This document shows positions 45,201 to 54,787 of a DNA stretch of 59,111 nucleotides, piece after piece. Both the position numbers and the translations under genes were made by a program. This DNA comes from Actinomycetota bacterium (GTDB lineage: Bacteria; Actinomycetota; Acidimicrobiia; Acidimicrobiales; JAJPHD01): positions 1-59,111 of the forward strand of contig JAJPHD010000011.1 in the NCBI GenBank assembly GCA_021325455.1, written 5' to 3'. The stretch's first letter is position 1, and each line of letters starts with the position of its first letter. A model generated the notes under the pieces. The model was not told the origin of the DNA and ran no database searches. It saw only the letters and a list, made by a program, of their open reading frames with translations.

Positions 45201-46633
45201 CGGTCGCACTCCTTGTCTCTACGATCCGCACCGCGTCGGCGGTTGCCCAGGCCCCGGCCCCGCAGGCTCCCCGTCCCTCCAGCGCCGTGGACCAGGGCGG
45301 CCAGGAGGGCCCGCCGCCGGCGCCGGGTTACGGGGGAGGCCAGCCCCATGGCCAGGGCTCCCGCCAGCACCAGGAGCCCCACGGCCACCATGGCCGCCGA
45401 ACCGAGGGGCTGGTCCGCCGCCGTGGGCTGCGTGCCCCCGGACCGGGAGCCGTAGAGGTGGCGCCCCAGCACCAGGGCCTCCTCCCGGGTAGGAGGGATG
45501 ACCCGGCCGCCCGGAGCAGGAGGTGTGGGATGGGCCTGGGTGGCAGGCCCCACTCCGGGGCCGAAGTCGCTTATGCACCCTGCCCCGGGCAGGGTCGGCA
45601 CCACTCCTCGATGGGGGTAGTAGGGCTGCCCCTGGGGGAAGGCCGGCGGCACGAGCAGGTTCACCCTCAACCACACCTGGTCGTCCCTGGCCACGGTCCC
45701 TGCCCCCACGGCCTTGGAGGGCCCGGGGAGGGCAGAGGCGTTCACCGCCCCGAAGAAGATGTGGGCCGAGCTCAGCGTCGTCTGCAGGGCCGACAGGTTG
45801 GCCGGCTGGTCCAGGTTGGCGTTGACGTCGGCAAGGTCATGGACGAGGCAGGCCACGTTCGGGCGCTCCTCGTGGATGAACGGCCCCAGCACATCGGCCA
45901 GGTGGCCGGCGTTGTGGAAGAGATCAACGATGTCGTACCTCTGCCGGTCGATGAGCGCCGTCAGGGCAACGGTGTTGGCCAAGGCCTGGCGCAGCTGGGG
46001 GCCGTCGTTGGCCACGGTCCGCAGGACTGGCGGTGAGTTGGCCAGGAGCGCCTTGAAGGCCGCCTTGTAGGCCAGGAACTCCCGGGCGTACTGATCCGAG
46101 GCGTTGGTGAGCGTGCGCAGCGCCGAGGCCGAGCCGTTGAGGGTGAGGGCCAGCTGGTGGATGAGCACGTCCAGGTCGTGCTTGGGCACGGCGGCCAGGA
46201 TCCTGTCGGTCAGCCTTATGACCTTGCCCACGTCGGGGGGGACGGCGTTGGGGGCGGCGGGAACCACCGCCCCGTTGCGGAGCGGGGGAGCTGGCGCGGA
46301 CTTGGGCCTCAGCTCCACCGCCTGCTCCCCCAAGGGGTTGGCCCGGACGATGGCAGCGGTCACATTGTCCGGCACCTCGACGCCCGGGTTCAGCATCATC
46401 TCGACCCTGACCCCGTCCCTCACCAGCTTGACGCCGGTGACGGTCCCCACCTCGATGCCGTTGGAGGTGACCGTGAGCCGGGGCACCAGGCCGGCCGAGG
46501 CCGGCACCACGGTCGATATGTGCGTCCTGGCCGCCAGCGGGTTGCCCAGGAGGTCCACCACCCCGTAGGCGATGAGAGCCAAAGCCACGCCCAGGAAGAG
46601 CACCAGGTTGATGAGGACGCGGCGGGAGAGCAT
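45197..46633 (-). CDS. mceF: MCE-family protein MceF
   Basis: A 478-residue protein. TM helix at about 6-28, then the MCE domain (TVVPASAGLVPRLTVTSNGIEVGTVTGVKLVRDGVRVEMML), a long helical region (about 150-330) and an extra C-terminal TM (about 420-440) with a polybasic end. Six Mce subunits form a channel carrying lipids from the outer envelope to YrbE permeases. It is the last mce gene, 3 nt after mceE. Confidence 0.93.
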   Translation of the reverse strand: MLSRRVLINLVLFLGVALALIAYGVVDLLGNPLAARTHISTVVPASAGLVPRLTVTSNGIEVGTVTGVKLVRDGVRVEMMLNPGVEVPDNVTAAIVRANPLGEQAVELRPKSAPAPPLRNGAVVPAAPNAVPPDVGKVIRLTDRILAAVPKHDLDVLIHQLALTLNGSASALRTLTNASDQYAREFLAYKAAFKALLANSPPVLRTVANDGPQLRQALANTVALTALIDRQRYDIVDLFHNAGHLADVLGPFIHEERPNVACLVHDLADVNANLDQPANLSALQTTLSSAHIFFGAVNASALPGPSKAVGAGTVARDDQVWLRVNLLVPPAFPQGQPYYPHRGVVPTLPGAGCISDFGPGVGPATQAHPTPPAPGGRVIPPTREEALVLGRHLYGSRSGGTQPTAADQPLGSAAMVAVGLLVLAGALAMGLASPVTRRRRRALLAALVHGAGGTGSLRGRGLGNRRRGADRRDKECDR

Positions 46634-46636
46634 GGG

Positions 46637-47674
46637 CTAGTGGCAGGAGTTGGCTGGGCTGTCGGGGTTGGAGCCTCCGCCTGGCGCACCGCAGAAGATC
46701 AGGTCCTGCAGGATCTGCACGAAGTCCTGCCTGGTGGCGGAGACTGTGGCCCGGTTGTGGTAGGGCAGGTAGTGGAGAAGGAGACCGAGGGCCCGCTGCT
46801 TGTCCTTGAGGTCGGCCGTCACCGATTCGAGGCCGCTCAGGGACTCGTTGATCTGGGGCAGGTAGGCGGAGAGGATGCCGTCCTGCTGGACCGAGAACCT
46901 CTTGAGCTTGGCGAGGAGGTTGAGCAGGCGATTGCTCTGGTCCTGCAGCTCCTTGACGTTCTGGGCCAGGTTGACGACGGCGGTGGCATTGGCCCGGGCG
47001 TGGGGGGCCAGGGCCGTGTTGAGCTTGTCGAATCCCCTTATGACCGAGGTGATCTGGTCGGTGCGGGAGGCATAGCCGTGTATCACCTGGTCGAAGTTGG
47101 CCAGAAGGTCGTGCAGGGCCGGCCCCTCTCCCCCAAACCCAACGGCGCTCTCGTGCAGGATCAGGGAGATCTGGTTGGCGCTCAGCGACCCGAACAGGTG
47201 GCTGCCGGCCAGCGTGAGCTGCTCCAAGCCGGGCACCAGGCTGGTGTCACGGATCACGGCGCCGCTGGCGAGGCGGCGGGCTCGGGGAGAGTGGGTGAGC
47301 GGGACCAGGTTCACCACGTCCTGCCCGAGCAGGGTGGGCCTCACGATCTGGGCCTTCACCTGCGCCGGAACGTGGGCCGAGCGGGGGATGGACATGGTGA
47401 CCCTTGCCTGGTTCCCCTTCGTCAACCCGATGCCGGTGACCTGGCCGGCCTTGACCCCGCCTATCTGGACGGGAGCCCCCGGGACGAGGTCTCCGATGTC
47501 CGAGAAGGTGGCCGACACCGTCTCGGTCCGGCTCCCTCCTGCCAGCGAGCACCCCACCAGGGCCACGCCGGCTAGGAGGCTGGCGCCCGCCAGGCGCAGG
47601 GCCCTGGCCCACCGACGCCGAGAGGCCGAGAGCCCCGGGCTGACCTCCCCCTTCAGCGGGCAGGGGCGCTTCAC
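46637..47674 (-). CDS. mceE: MCE-family lipoprotein MceE
   Basis: A 345-residue Mce subunit with lipobox LVGC near residue 42, the usual lipoprotein position in mce operons (LprK-type). The MCE domain follows (VSATFSDIGDLVPGAPVQIGGVKAGQVTGIGL), then helical region to the C-terminal CGAPGGGSNPDSPANSCH. GTG start overlaps the mceD stop as GTGA. The frame is open far upstream, but that is a shadow of mceD. Confidence 0.93.
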   Translation of the reverse strand: MKRPCPLKGEVSPGLSASRRRWARALRLAGASLLAGVALVGCSLAGGSRTETVSATFSDIGDLVPGAPVQIGGVKAGQVTGIGLTKGNQARVTMSIPRSAHVPAQVKAQIVRPTLLGQDVVNLVPLTHSPRARRLASGAVIRDTSLVPGLEQLTLAGSHLFGSLSANQISLILHESAVGFGGEGPALHDLLANFDQVIHGYASRTDQITSVIRGFDKLNTALAPHARANATAVVNLAQNVKELQDQSNRLLNLLAKLKRFSVQQDGILSAYLPQINESLSGLESVTADLKDKQRALGLLLHYLPYHNRATVSATRQDFVQILQDLIFCGAPGGGSNPDSPANSCH

Positions 47675-49200
47675 AGCCCACCTCCAGTGCCGGAGCCGGG
47701 GGCGTTGAAGAGAGGCGGAAGGGGCGGCAGAAGAGGCTCGGTTGTCGTGGTGCTGGCGGAGCGGTGCTTGGCCTTCGGCCTGGTCGTCGTGGTGGTGGAC
47801 GAGGAGGATGTGGTGGTGGACGAGGTGGGCGGTCGGGTGGCCTGCCTGGAGGGGCCGGGGGCGGCGGCGCGGGCTACCTGGTGGAGGATCTTGCCCCGGG
47901 TCGGCTCCGAGAGCCCCGGGATCATGCCCAGGCCCTCGGAGAGCATGGTCTGGGGGGTGATGGGCTTGCCACGGAACAGCTTTGGCACCAGCCCCAGTAC
48001 CGGGTTGAAGAACCCCGAGTCCGGGTTGCCGCACCGGGCCAGGGTCTTCTTGGTCGACTGGGACAGGCCGGCCGAGTGGTGGGCGAGCAGGCGCCGGCAG
48101 ACCCCTGCGAGCAGATCCCTGGTACGGGCCTCGATGACGGCTGCCTGGGTGCCGGAGTCGAGGTCCAGGTTGATGGTGAGCCAGTCCCGGGAAGGCACGA
48201 ACACCCGGGCCGAGCCCGTGAAGAGCTTGCCGGCGTAGTGCAACCCCCCGTCCAGGTAGCCGAGGTTGCGGTCCAAGGTGCGCCCGGCCGTGGTGATGAC
48301 GGCCAGGTCCTTCTTCAGGCCAGGGAGGTTGGGCTGGAGCAGGCTGGCCAGCTGGAGGGATGCCTGGTTGAGGTTGTCGATGGTGCCTGCCAGCTGGGTG
48401 CCATTGGCGGACAGGACCCCGGTGACAGCGTTGTAGTTGTCGATCAGCTGGGTGATGGCCTGGTCGTGCTGGTCCAAGGTCCCCGTGAGCTGGGCCAGGG
48501 AGGCCATCAGCCGGCCGAGGTCGTTGCCCTTGGCGGCGAGCAGGGACACCGTGCCGGCGGCATTGCGCAGCAGCCTGTTGAGCTGAGCTCCCTGGCCGGA
48601 GAGGAGCCGGGCCAGGTTGGTGACGGCACTTGAGACGTTCTTCGGCTTGACCTCGCCCATGTAGCGCTCGAAGGCGGACAGGAGCTGGTCGACGGTCACC
48701 GGCACGCTGGTACGCGAGGTGGGCAGGACCGTTCCGCCCGCCAGCTTGGGTCCGCCCGTATAGGCGGGAGTGAACTGGATGTAGCGCTGGCCCAGGACGG
48801 ACTCGCCGATCACATTGGCATCGGCGCTGGCAGGCAAGGGGTACTTGTCCTGGATCTGCATGGTGGCCAGCACCCGTTTGCCCCGGTCCGCCACGCTCGT
48901 GAGCGTCCCTATCCTGACCCCTAGCTCGGTCACCGGTATCCCCTGGAACAGGCCCTGCCCGTTGGTGAACTCCGCCCTGACCGTGTAGGTGCCACCCCCG
49001 AAGAGCGAACAGGAGCTGGCCACGAGGGCCACGGCCAACCCGGCAGCGGCGGGAGCCAGGGGCAGGCGTGCCGGGCGTTCCCGGGCGGGCCCGCACCGTG
49101 CCAGTCGTTGGCGCCATGGCCGGCGCCTGGCCAGTCGTTGGCGCCACGGCCGGCGCCGCCAGGGGGACCTCCGAGGAGAAGGCCTGAGGAGAGGGCCCAT
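47671..49200 (-). CDS. mceD: MCE-family protein MceD, possibly lipid-anchored
   Basis: A 509-residue Mce subunit. A basic N-terminus contains a direct repeat of RRPWRQRLAR, then a hydrophobic stretch ending SSC, which could be a weak lipobox. MCE domain: YTVRAEFTNGQGLFQGIPVTELGVRIGTLTSV. The helical region extends to about 400, followed by a Ser/Thr/Pro-rich tail (SSTTTSSSSTTTTT). Its ATG overlaps the mceC stop (TGATG). Confidence 0.92.
   Translation of the reverse strand: MGPLLRPSPRRSPWRRRPWRQRLARRRPWRQRLARCGPARERPARLPLAPAAAGLAVALVASSCSLFGGGTYTVRAEFTNGQGLFQGIPVTELGVRIGTLTSVADRGKRVLATMQIQDKYPLPASADANVIGESVLGQRYIQFTPAYTGGPKLAGGTVLPTSRTSVPVTVDQLLSAFERYMGEVKPKNVSSAVTNLARLLSGQGAQLNRLLRNAAGTVSLLAAKGNDLGRLMASLAQLTGTLDQHDQAITQLIDNYNAVTGVLSANGTQLAGTIDNLNQASLQLASLLQPNLPGLKKDLAVITTAGRTLDRNLGYLDGGLHYAGKLFTGSARVFVPSRDWLTINLDLDSGTQAAVIEARTRDLLAGVCRRLLAHHSAGLSQSTKKTLARCGNPDSGFFNPVLGLVPKLFRGKPITPQTMLSEGLGMIPGLSEPTRGKILHQVARAAAPGPSRQATRPPTSSTTTSSSSTTTTTRPKAKHRSASTTTTEPLLPPLPPLFNAPGSGTGGGL
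49101..49160. repeat. 30-bp direct repeat inside mceD
   Basis: Two adjacent 30-bp units (49101-49130 and 49131-49160) beginning CCAGTCGTTGGCGCCA differ at only about four positions. They encode the duplicated Arg/Trp-rich decapeptide near the N-terminus of MceD. In-frame length allows expansion or contraction without frameshift. Confidence 0.85.
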
Positions 49201-50606
49201 CAGCGTGCCTCCACGGACTTGAGCACCATGTGCAGTGATGGCCCCGTGGTGGCAGCACTCGGGCCCTCCAGCGCCGCCGGCCCTGTGGTGGTCCCCGGGA
49301 ACGATGGCGAAGCCGGCGGTGAGGGCAACGGCGAAGGGCCTGTGGAGGCCACCGGGCCGTACCGCTTGTTGCAGGGTCTCGGGTCGGGCCCCAGGACCAC
49401 GTCGAGGGCCCGGGCCACGTCCCCACAGGGTCCCATCACCGCGTTGTAGCTCGGGGCGACCACCAGCTGGTTGGCCCAGGGCACGGGCTGGTTGCCCGCC
49501 CAGGCGATGGAGGAGAACCCCTGGAGGGCCTCGTCCAGGTAGGCCACGAACTGAGCCAGGTCCACCTGGTGACGGCCCACGATGGCCAGGGTCGTTCGGA
49601 GCTGGCCCAGGATCCGGTCCAGCTTGGCCTTGTTGGTGGCCACCAGGCTGGAGGTCTGGGCCGCCATCTTGTCCGTGTAGTCCAGGAGCTTGACCAGGGC
49701 CGCCCGCCGTTGCGCCAGCCCCGACAGCACCACGTTCAGGTGGTCGAGCACCTGGACGAGCTGGTGGCGGTGGCTGGCCAGGGTGGCCGAGAGGGTGTTG
49801 GCGGCGTCGATGAGCTGGCTGACCTGGTCCTGGCGGGCGTTGACCGTGGTGGTCAGCTTGTTGAGCCCCCGGATGATGGCCACCAGCTCGTCGTGCTTGC
49901 CCTTGGTCACCTGCGACACGTCCGCCAGCAGCTGGTTGAGGTCGGCGGCATTGGAGTTGTTGAGGAGCTTGGCCCCTGTCTTGGACAGCGCCAGGAGCTC
50001 GGTTGGTGTCGAGGTGTCGGTGATGACGTCGCCGGGCCTGAGCGGGCGGGACCAGTCCGGTCCGGCATCCAGGCTCACGGCCTTGGTCCCAAGGACCGTC
50101 TCCACCACGATGTCAGCCGATGTGTCCTTGGGGAGCCGGACGCCCCCGTTGATGCTGAGCGCCACCTTGACCTTGCCGTGGTCGAGGCTCACGGAGCTGA
50201 CCTTCCCGGCCTGCACCCCTGCCACCACTATGGGACTGCCCGCCTGGATGCCGGCGGTATCGGCGAAGATGGCATCCACGGTGTAGCTGCCCTCAAAGAT
50301 GCTGGGCTTCAAGAACAGCGAGGCCCCCACGAAGGCCAGGATCGTGGCCACCACCACGGCCCCGATTACCGCCGGCCGGCGCTCGGTGAAGGGCTTGGTG
50401 AGGAGCCCCCAACCCGGGCCCCGCCGTAGGCTCCCCCGCCGGATACCCCCATGGGCGGTGCCGGGGCGCCCGGCGCCGACGTGCCAGCGGGGCCTCGCCA
50501 CTGCCACGGTCTCCCGGCGGGCAGGCCCCCCCGCCACGGTTCGCCCTGTCCGGCCCACCCAGCGCCTCAGCCGGGCCCTGAAGGACAAAGTGGTGGGGGC
50601 CCTCAT
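49200..50606 (-). CDS. mceC: MCE-family protein MceC
   Basis: A 468-residue Mce subunit. It has an unusually long basic cytoplasmic N-terminus (about 75 residues), a TM helix (about 78-98) and the MCE domain YTVDAIFADTAGIQAGSPIVVAGVQAGKVSSVSLDHGKVKVALSI. Helical repeats follow to about 400 and then a Pro/Ser/Thr tail. The ATG overlaps the mceB stop (ATGA). Confidence 0.92.
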   Translation of the reverse strand: MRAPTTLSFRARLRRWVGRTGRTVAGGPARRETVAVARPRWHVGAGRPGTAHGGIRRGSLRRGPGWGLLTKPFTERRPAVIGAVVVATILAFVGASLFLKPSIFEGSYTVDAIFADTAGIQAGSPIVVAGVQAGKVSSVSLDHGKVKVALSINGGVRLPKDTSADIVVETVLGTKAVSLDAGPDWSRPLRPGDVITDTSTPTELLALSKTGAKLLNNSNAADLNQLLADVSQVTKGKHDELVAIIRGLNKLTTTVNARQDQVSQLIDAANTLSATLASHRHQLVQVLDHLNVVLSGLAQRRAALVKLLDYTDKMAAQTSSLVATNKAKLDRILGQLRTTLAIVGRHQVDLAQFVAYLDEALQGFSSIAWAGNQPVPWANQLVVAPSYNAVMGPCGDVARALDVVLGPDPRPCNKRYGPVASTGPSPLPSPPASPSFPGTTTGPAALEGPSAATTGPSLHMVLKSVEAR

Positions 50607-51751
50607 GAGCCCCTCCCGGTGCTAGCAAGGTCCACGATGCTCCTCACGGCCTGGTTCTGGGCCCCAGAGCTGCCACCCGTCGGGGACGACGCCGAGCCGG
50701 ACGGGGAGCCGCCCGATGAGCCGCCCGGGCCCAGGGGTGGCGGTGCCTGTGCCAGGGGGTCCTGGTTGAAGCACTGGGCCTGGTCGGCCAGACAGGTGTA
50801 GACGCCCCTGATCTGGAACCACTGCCCGTACCCGGAGATCTCGAAGTACGGGGCGAAGCCACTCCCTATCGTCCTCATCGTGGCCTTCAGGTCGGCCGTA
50901 TGGCGGGACAGCACATCAGCCACCGTCTGCAGGTTGTTGACGATGGCGTCGATGTTCCCGTGGTTCTGCTCGAGGAGACGGCTGAAGTTCTTGGCCAGGT
51001 CGGCGAAATCCACCACCGCCGTGTCCAGCGTGCTGTTGCGGGCAGCCAGGTTCCGGGAGAGCCCCGATAGATGGTCGATCAGGGCCTTGAGATCACCGTT
51101 GCGAGCCGCCAGGGAGGTGAGGACCTTGTCAGAGCTGTCGATCAGTCCCCCCACTTGGTTGTCGACCGAACCGAGGCTGGTCGAGAGGACGGCGGCCTGG
51201 TCGAGGAGGTCGTCCACCTTGGCCTGGTTGCCCTGGAGGCCGGTCAGCATGGCGGCCACGAAGGCGTTGGCCTCCTTGGGGTTCACAGCCTTGAGCACCG
51301 GTCCCAGGTCGTCGAGGAGCTGGCCGATCTCACCGCCGGGGACCTCATGGCTCATGGGGATGGTCGCACCTGGTGCCAGGTAGGGGCCCGTCGCGCCCGG
51401 GTACACGTACAAGTACTTCTGGCCCAGCACGTTGCGCCACTGGAGGCCCACGTCGGTGCTGGCCCGCAGCCGGTGGGAGGAGCTGACGGTGAAGGCGACC
51501 AGGGCATGGCCGTGCTGTATCTGGACCGACTGCACCGAGCCCACCGGGACCCCGGCGATCTTGACCTGGTCGTGGGGGCTCAGGCCGGTGGCGTCTGACA
51601 GCTGGGCCTGGTAGGAGGTCTCGCTGGCGAAGAAGCTGATGTCGCCGATCTCCTTGGCCATGTAGCCGAGGATGGCCACGCAGACCAGCGCGAACACGGC
51701 GAACTTGGCCGTGAGCCGGGCGTGGGCCCCCGAGACCTTGGGCAACCTCAC
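50603..51751 (-). CDS. mceB: MCE-family protein MceB
   Basis: A 382-residue Mce subunit with a TM helix near residues 13-30 and MCE domain (YQAQLSDATGLSPHDQVKIAGVPVGSVQSVQIQHGHALVAFTV). The helical middle is followed by conserved YGQWFQIRGVYTCLADQAQCFNQ and a Pro/Gly/Ser tail. GTG start overlaps the mceA stop (GTGA). Confidence 0.93.
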   Translation of the reverse strand: MRLPKVSGAHARLTAKFAVFALVCVAILGYMAKEIGDISFFASETSYQAQLSDATGLSPHDQVKIAGVPVGSVQSVQIQHGHALVAFTVSSSHRLRASTDVGLQWRNVLGQKYLYVYPGATGPYLAPGATIPMSHEVPGGEIGQLLDDLGPVLKAVNPKEANAFVAAMLTGLQGNQAKVDDLLDQAAVLSTSLGSVDNQVGGLIDSSDKVLTSLAARNGDLKALIDHLSGLSRNLAARNSTLDTAVVDFADLAKNFSRLLEQNHGNIDAIVNNLQTVADVLSRHTADLKATMRTIGSGFAPYFEISGYGQWFQIRGVYTCLADQAQCFNQDPLAQAPPPLGPGGSSGGSPSGSASSPTGGSSGAQNQAVRSIVDLASTGRGS

Positions 51752-53079
51752 CCGCCCACCCCCCCGAGCACGTTGCCGAGCACCGTCTGCAAGGCATTGC
51801 CCTCCGGCAGGGACCTCTCCGGCTTCCCCACCTGGCCCCAGACCCGCCTGGCCAGCCTCTTCAGGACCTGGCGGGGCGAGGGAGGAGATGCTGCAGGTGC
51901 CGAGGCCGGCGACGGGGCCGCAGCGCCAGCCGGCGCGGCGGTGGACGACCCGTGACGGCTCCCCTGGGCCTGGCGCAGGGCCGACAGGTAGGCGGAGCAG
52001 TCGAGCCCGGTCCCCTGGCTGGCCGCCTGGCGCAAGGCGCTGGCCAGGCCGGCCCCCTGAGGCGAGGCGGCCAGCGGCGACAGCAGTCCGCACACCAGGT
52101 CGTTCACCTGCTTCAAGACGATGAAGACCTTGAAGTAGAACATCCGCGACCCGTCGGGAAGCTGCCCGGGGGAGATGGCGCCGGCGAACTTGTAGGCGTA
52201 GCGGTACTCGCCGTACACCATCTCTTGGACGTTGGCGGCGTTGGCTATGAGGACCCGGCTCACGTCGGCTCCCTTGGTGAGGAGGGTGTCGATCGAGGGC
52301 CGGTAGTCCTCTATCAGCTGGGTGAGGTCCGTCAGCAGGGGCTGGAAGCTCTCCAGCATGTGCTGGAAGGCACCCTCGGAGGCGTCTATCGGAGGGAGGG
52401 CCTGGTTGAGGTTCCTGGAGATGGCGTTGAAGGTCGGACCCTCCATGTTGACGGCCCTGTTGAACTGGTCCAGGGCCGATAGCGCCGCCAGCTGGGCCTC
52501 GATGGTGTTGGCCAGCAGTCCCGACAGGTGCGAGTTGTCGGTGAGGCTGGCGGCGATGCGGGTCCCCTCGCCCCTCAGGGCCGCCGTGAGAGAGGTCAGG
52601 ACCGTCTCCAGGTCGCCCGTGTGGATGGAGCGGAAGAGCGGGACGCTCGTGGCGATCAGGTTCGTCAGCGACGGCGCCACCCCTGTGGAGGTGATGGCCT
52701 GCCCGGGCCCGAGGTAGGGGGGCTCCTGTCCCGAGGGGAAGTCGAGGGCCACGTACTCGTTGCCGAACAGGCTGCGGGGCCGGAGGGTGGCGCGAGCGTT
52801 GGCGGGGACCCTGAAGCCCTTCTCGAGCTTGATCCTCAGGTCTGCCTCTCCCGAGCGGACAAGCTGCACCGACTGGACCCGCCCCACCTGGACCCCGCGG
52901 TAGTCCACCTCGGCGCCGGTGAGCAGGCCCTCGCCGGCCGAAGGGAAGACGGCGGACAGGACCCTGCCGCCCGGGCAGTAGGTGTAGGCGGTGCGCAGGA
53001 TCACCGTGGCCCCCACCACGAAGGCCAGGACGATGGCCGAGGCAGCCACGAACCGGCGGGAGCGCGGTACCCGCCTCAC
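51748..53079 (-). CDS. mceA: MCE-family protein MceA
   Basis: A 443-residue first Mce subunit. TM helix about 10-28, MCE domain (VLSAVFPSAGEGLLTGAEVDYRGVQVGRVQSVQLVRSGEADLRIKL), then helical region and an Ala/Pro/Ser-rich linker with a basic C-terminal segment. It starts with GTG, 60 bp after the yrbEB-type gene. Confidence 0.92.
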   Translation of the reverse strand: MRRVPRSRRFVAASAIVLAFVVGATVILRTAYTYCPGGRVLSAVFPSAGEGLLTGAEVDYRGVQVGRVQSVQLVRSGEADLRIKLEKGFRVPANARATLRPRSLFGNEYVALDFPSGQEPPYLGPGQAITSTGVAPSLTNLIATSVPLFRSIHTGDLETVLTSLTAALRGEGTRIAASLTDNSHLSGLLANTIEAQLAALSALDQFNRAVNMEGPTFNAISRNLNQALPPIDASEGAFQHMLESFQPLLTDLTQLIEDYRPSIDTLLTKGADVSRVLIANAANVQEMVYGEYRYAYKFAGAISPGQLPDGSRMFYFKVFIVLKQVNDLVCGLLSPLAASPQGAGLASALRQAASQGTGLDCSAYLSALRQAQGSRHGSSTAAPAGAAAPSPASAPAASPPSPRQVLKRLARRVWGQVGKPERSLPEGNALQTVLGNVLGGVGG

Positions 53080-53139
53080 AGGAGGCTCACCGCCTGCCGG
53101 CTCCCGCCGGCTCGGGCCACCCTTCCCGCCACCGCCACC

Positions 53140-53991
53140 TCACCCCACCAGCTGCACGGTGCCGGTCCCGCCCCAGAACATGAACGACATGAGCATGCTG
53201 GCCACGACCACCGAGATGATCGAGGCCCGGATGGCCCGCCCGGCAGCCACCCCCACACCGGCCGGGCCACCTGTGGCGTAGTAGCCGTAGTAGCAGTGGA
53301 TCAGGGTCACTATCACGGCGAAGACAAGGGCCTTGACGAAGGAGTAGACGACGTCTATCGGCGGCAGGAACAGCCGGAAGTAGTGCTGGTACTGGCCGAT
53401 GGAGAGGGTGAAGAAGTCGGTGACGATCAGCCGGCTGGCTATGTAGCTGGCAAAGAGGGCAGCCAGGTAGAGGGGGATCATGGTCACCACGGCCGCTATC
53501 ACCCGGGTCGACACCAGGTAGGCGAAGCTGTCCACCCCCATCACCTCGAGGGCGTCGATCTCCTCCGAGATCCGCATGGCGCCGATCTGGGCCGTGTAGC
53601 CGGCCCCCACCTGGGCCGCCAGGGCTATGCCCGCCACTATGGGGGTGATCTCCCTCGTGTTGGCGAGCGAGGAGATGACACCCACGAAGGCCTGCGCCCC
53701 GATCTGCTGCAAGCCGGCGAAGCCCTCCAGGCCCACCTCGGTGCCGGTGAAGAAGGAGGTGGACACGACCACGAAGAACATCCCCCCTCCGATGACGAGC
53801 GCTCCCGGTCCCACCGTGATGTCGGAGATGAGAGCCACAATCTCCCTGCGGTACCTGAAGCCCCGCGGTAGCGAGGAGAGCACCCGGGCGTAGAAGGCGA
53901 ACTGCTCGTAGATGAGGTCGAGCAGGTTGCCCGTCTCCCGCACCGGCTTGAGGAGGCGGTGGGCGGGGCGAGCGGGCAGTCGGAGGGCCAT
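53140..53991 (-). CDS. yrbEB: YrbE/MlaE-type permease, second (YrbEB)
   Basis: A 283-residue MlaE-family permease with about six TM helices. Motifs: GFRYRREIVALISDITVGPGALVIGGGM, AAQVGAGYTAQIGAMRISEEIDALEVMGVDSFAYLVSTRVIA (the conserved EEIDALEVMG coupling segment). It pairs with YrbEA as the membrane core of the Mce transporter. 4 nt separate it from yrbEA. Confidence 0.95.
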   Translation of the reverse strand: MALRLPARPAHRLLKPVRETGNLLDLIYEQFAFYARVLSSLPRGFRYRREIVALISDITVGPGALVIGGGMFFVVVSTSFFTGTEVGLEGFAGLQQIGAQAFVGVISSLANTREITPIVAGIALAAQVGAGYTAQIGAMRISEEIDALEVMGVDSFAYLVSTRVIAAVVTMIPLYLAALFASYIASRLIVTDFFTLSIGQYQHYFRLFLPPIDVVYSFVKALVFAVIVTLIHCYYGYYATGGPAGVGVAAGRAIRASIISVVVASMLMSFMFWGGTGTVQLVG

Positions 53992-53995
53992 GGTC

Positions 53996-54787
53996 CTAGA
54001 GGGTCTTTTGCGGGATGAAGTTGAAGTAGGCCTCGGTGAGGACGAAGTTCACGAAGAACAGGAGGATGATCGTGATCACGACAGCCTGGTTGACGGCGTC
54101 GCCCACCCCCTTGGCACCCCCCTTGCTGTAGAAACCCTTGTAGTTGGCGACGGTGGCTGCCAGGAAGCCGAACAGGAAGGCCTTGAAGAGCGACAGCCAG
54201 AGGTCGGCGAGCTGGGCCAGGACGTTGAACGAGGAGAAGAAGCTGGCCCGGCTCACGTGGAGCACGATCTCGGAGAAGAACAGCCCTCCCGCCAGTCCCG
54301 AGAGCATGGTGATGGCGAGAAGCAGGACCGCCACCAGGGTGGAGGCGAGCAACCGGGGCAGGATGAGCCTTTGGACGGGGTTGACGGCCATCACCTCCAT
54401 GGCCGAGATCTCGTCCCTGATGCGCCGGGACCCCAGGTCGGCGCAGATGGCTGACCCGCCGGCGCCGGCGATGATGAGGGCGGTGGCTATCGGGGCCTGC
54501 TCACGCACCACGGCCAGCACCATGGCGGCCCCGATCTGGGTGCTGGCCCCCACCTGCTGGATGAGGCCTCCCACCTCCAAGGCGATGACGATCCCGAAGG
54601 GTATGGAGACGAGGACCACGGGCAGCGTGCTCACCTTCACCAAGAACCAGCACTGCTCGATGAACTCCCCATAGGGGAACGGCCGCTTGGGTATGAGGCG
54701 CACCGCCTCGAACGAGAGGGCGAACATCCGCCCTGTCTCGTCGAACAGCCTCCGCACCCTGCCCAGCCCGGACATGGCTACGGCCAC
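53996..54787 (-). CDS. yrbEA: YrbE/MlaE-type permease, first (YrbEA)
   Basis: A 263-residue MlaE-family permease. Motifs: FGIVIALEVGGLIQQVG, AGAGGSAICADLGSRRIRDEISAMEVMAVNPVQRLILPRLLA. GTG 54787 follows GGAGGGGGG; ATG 54775 is an alternative. It heads the operon yrbEA-yrbEB-mceABCDEF-mam. The divergent ATPase at 55386 completes the transporter. Confidence 0.95.
   Translation of the reverse strand: MAVAMSGLGRVRRLFDETGRMFALSFEAVRLIPKRPFPYGEFIEQCWFLVKVSTLPVVLVSIPFGIVIALEVGGLIQQVGASTQIGAAMVLAVVREQAPIATALIIAGAGGSAICADLGSRRIRDEISAMEVMAVNPVQRLILPRLLASTLVAVLLLAITMLSGLAGGLFFSEIVLHVSRASFFSSFNVLAQLADLWLSLFKAFLFGFLAATVANYKGFYSKGGAKGVGDAVNQAVVITIILLFFVNFVLTEAYFNFIPQKTL

Noticed and set aside
46637-49426. 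929-codon frame including mceE
   Set aside because: Only the last 345 codons match the Mce family; the upstream part is an off-frame shadow of mceD, and GTG 47674 with a GTGA overlap is the natural start.
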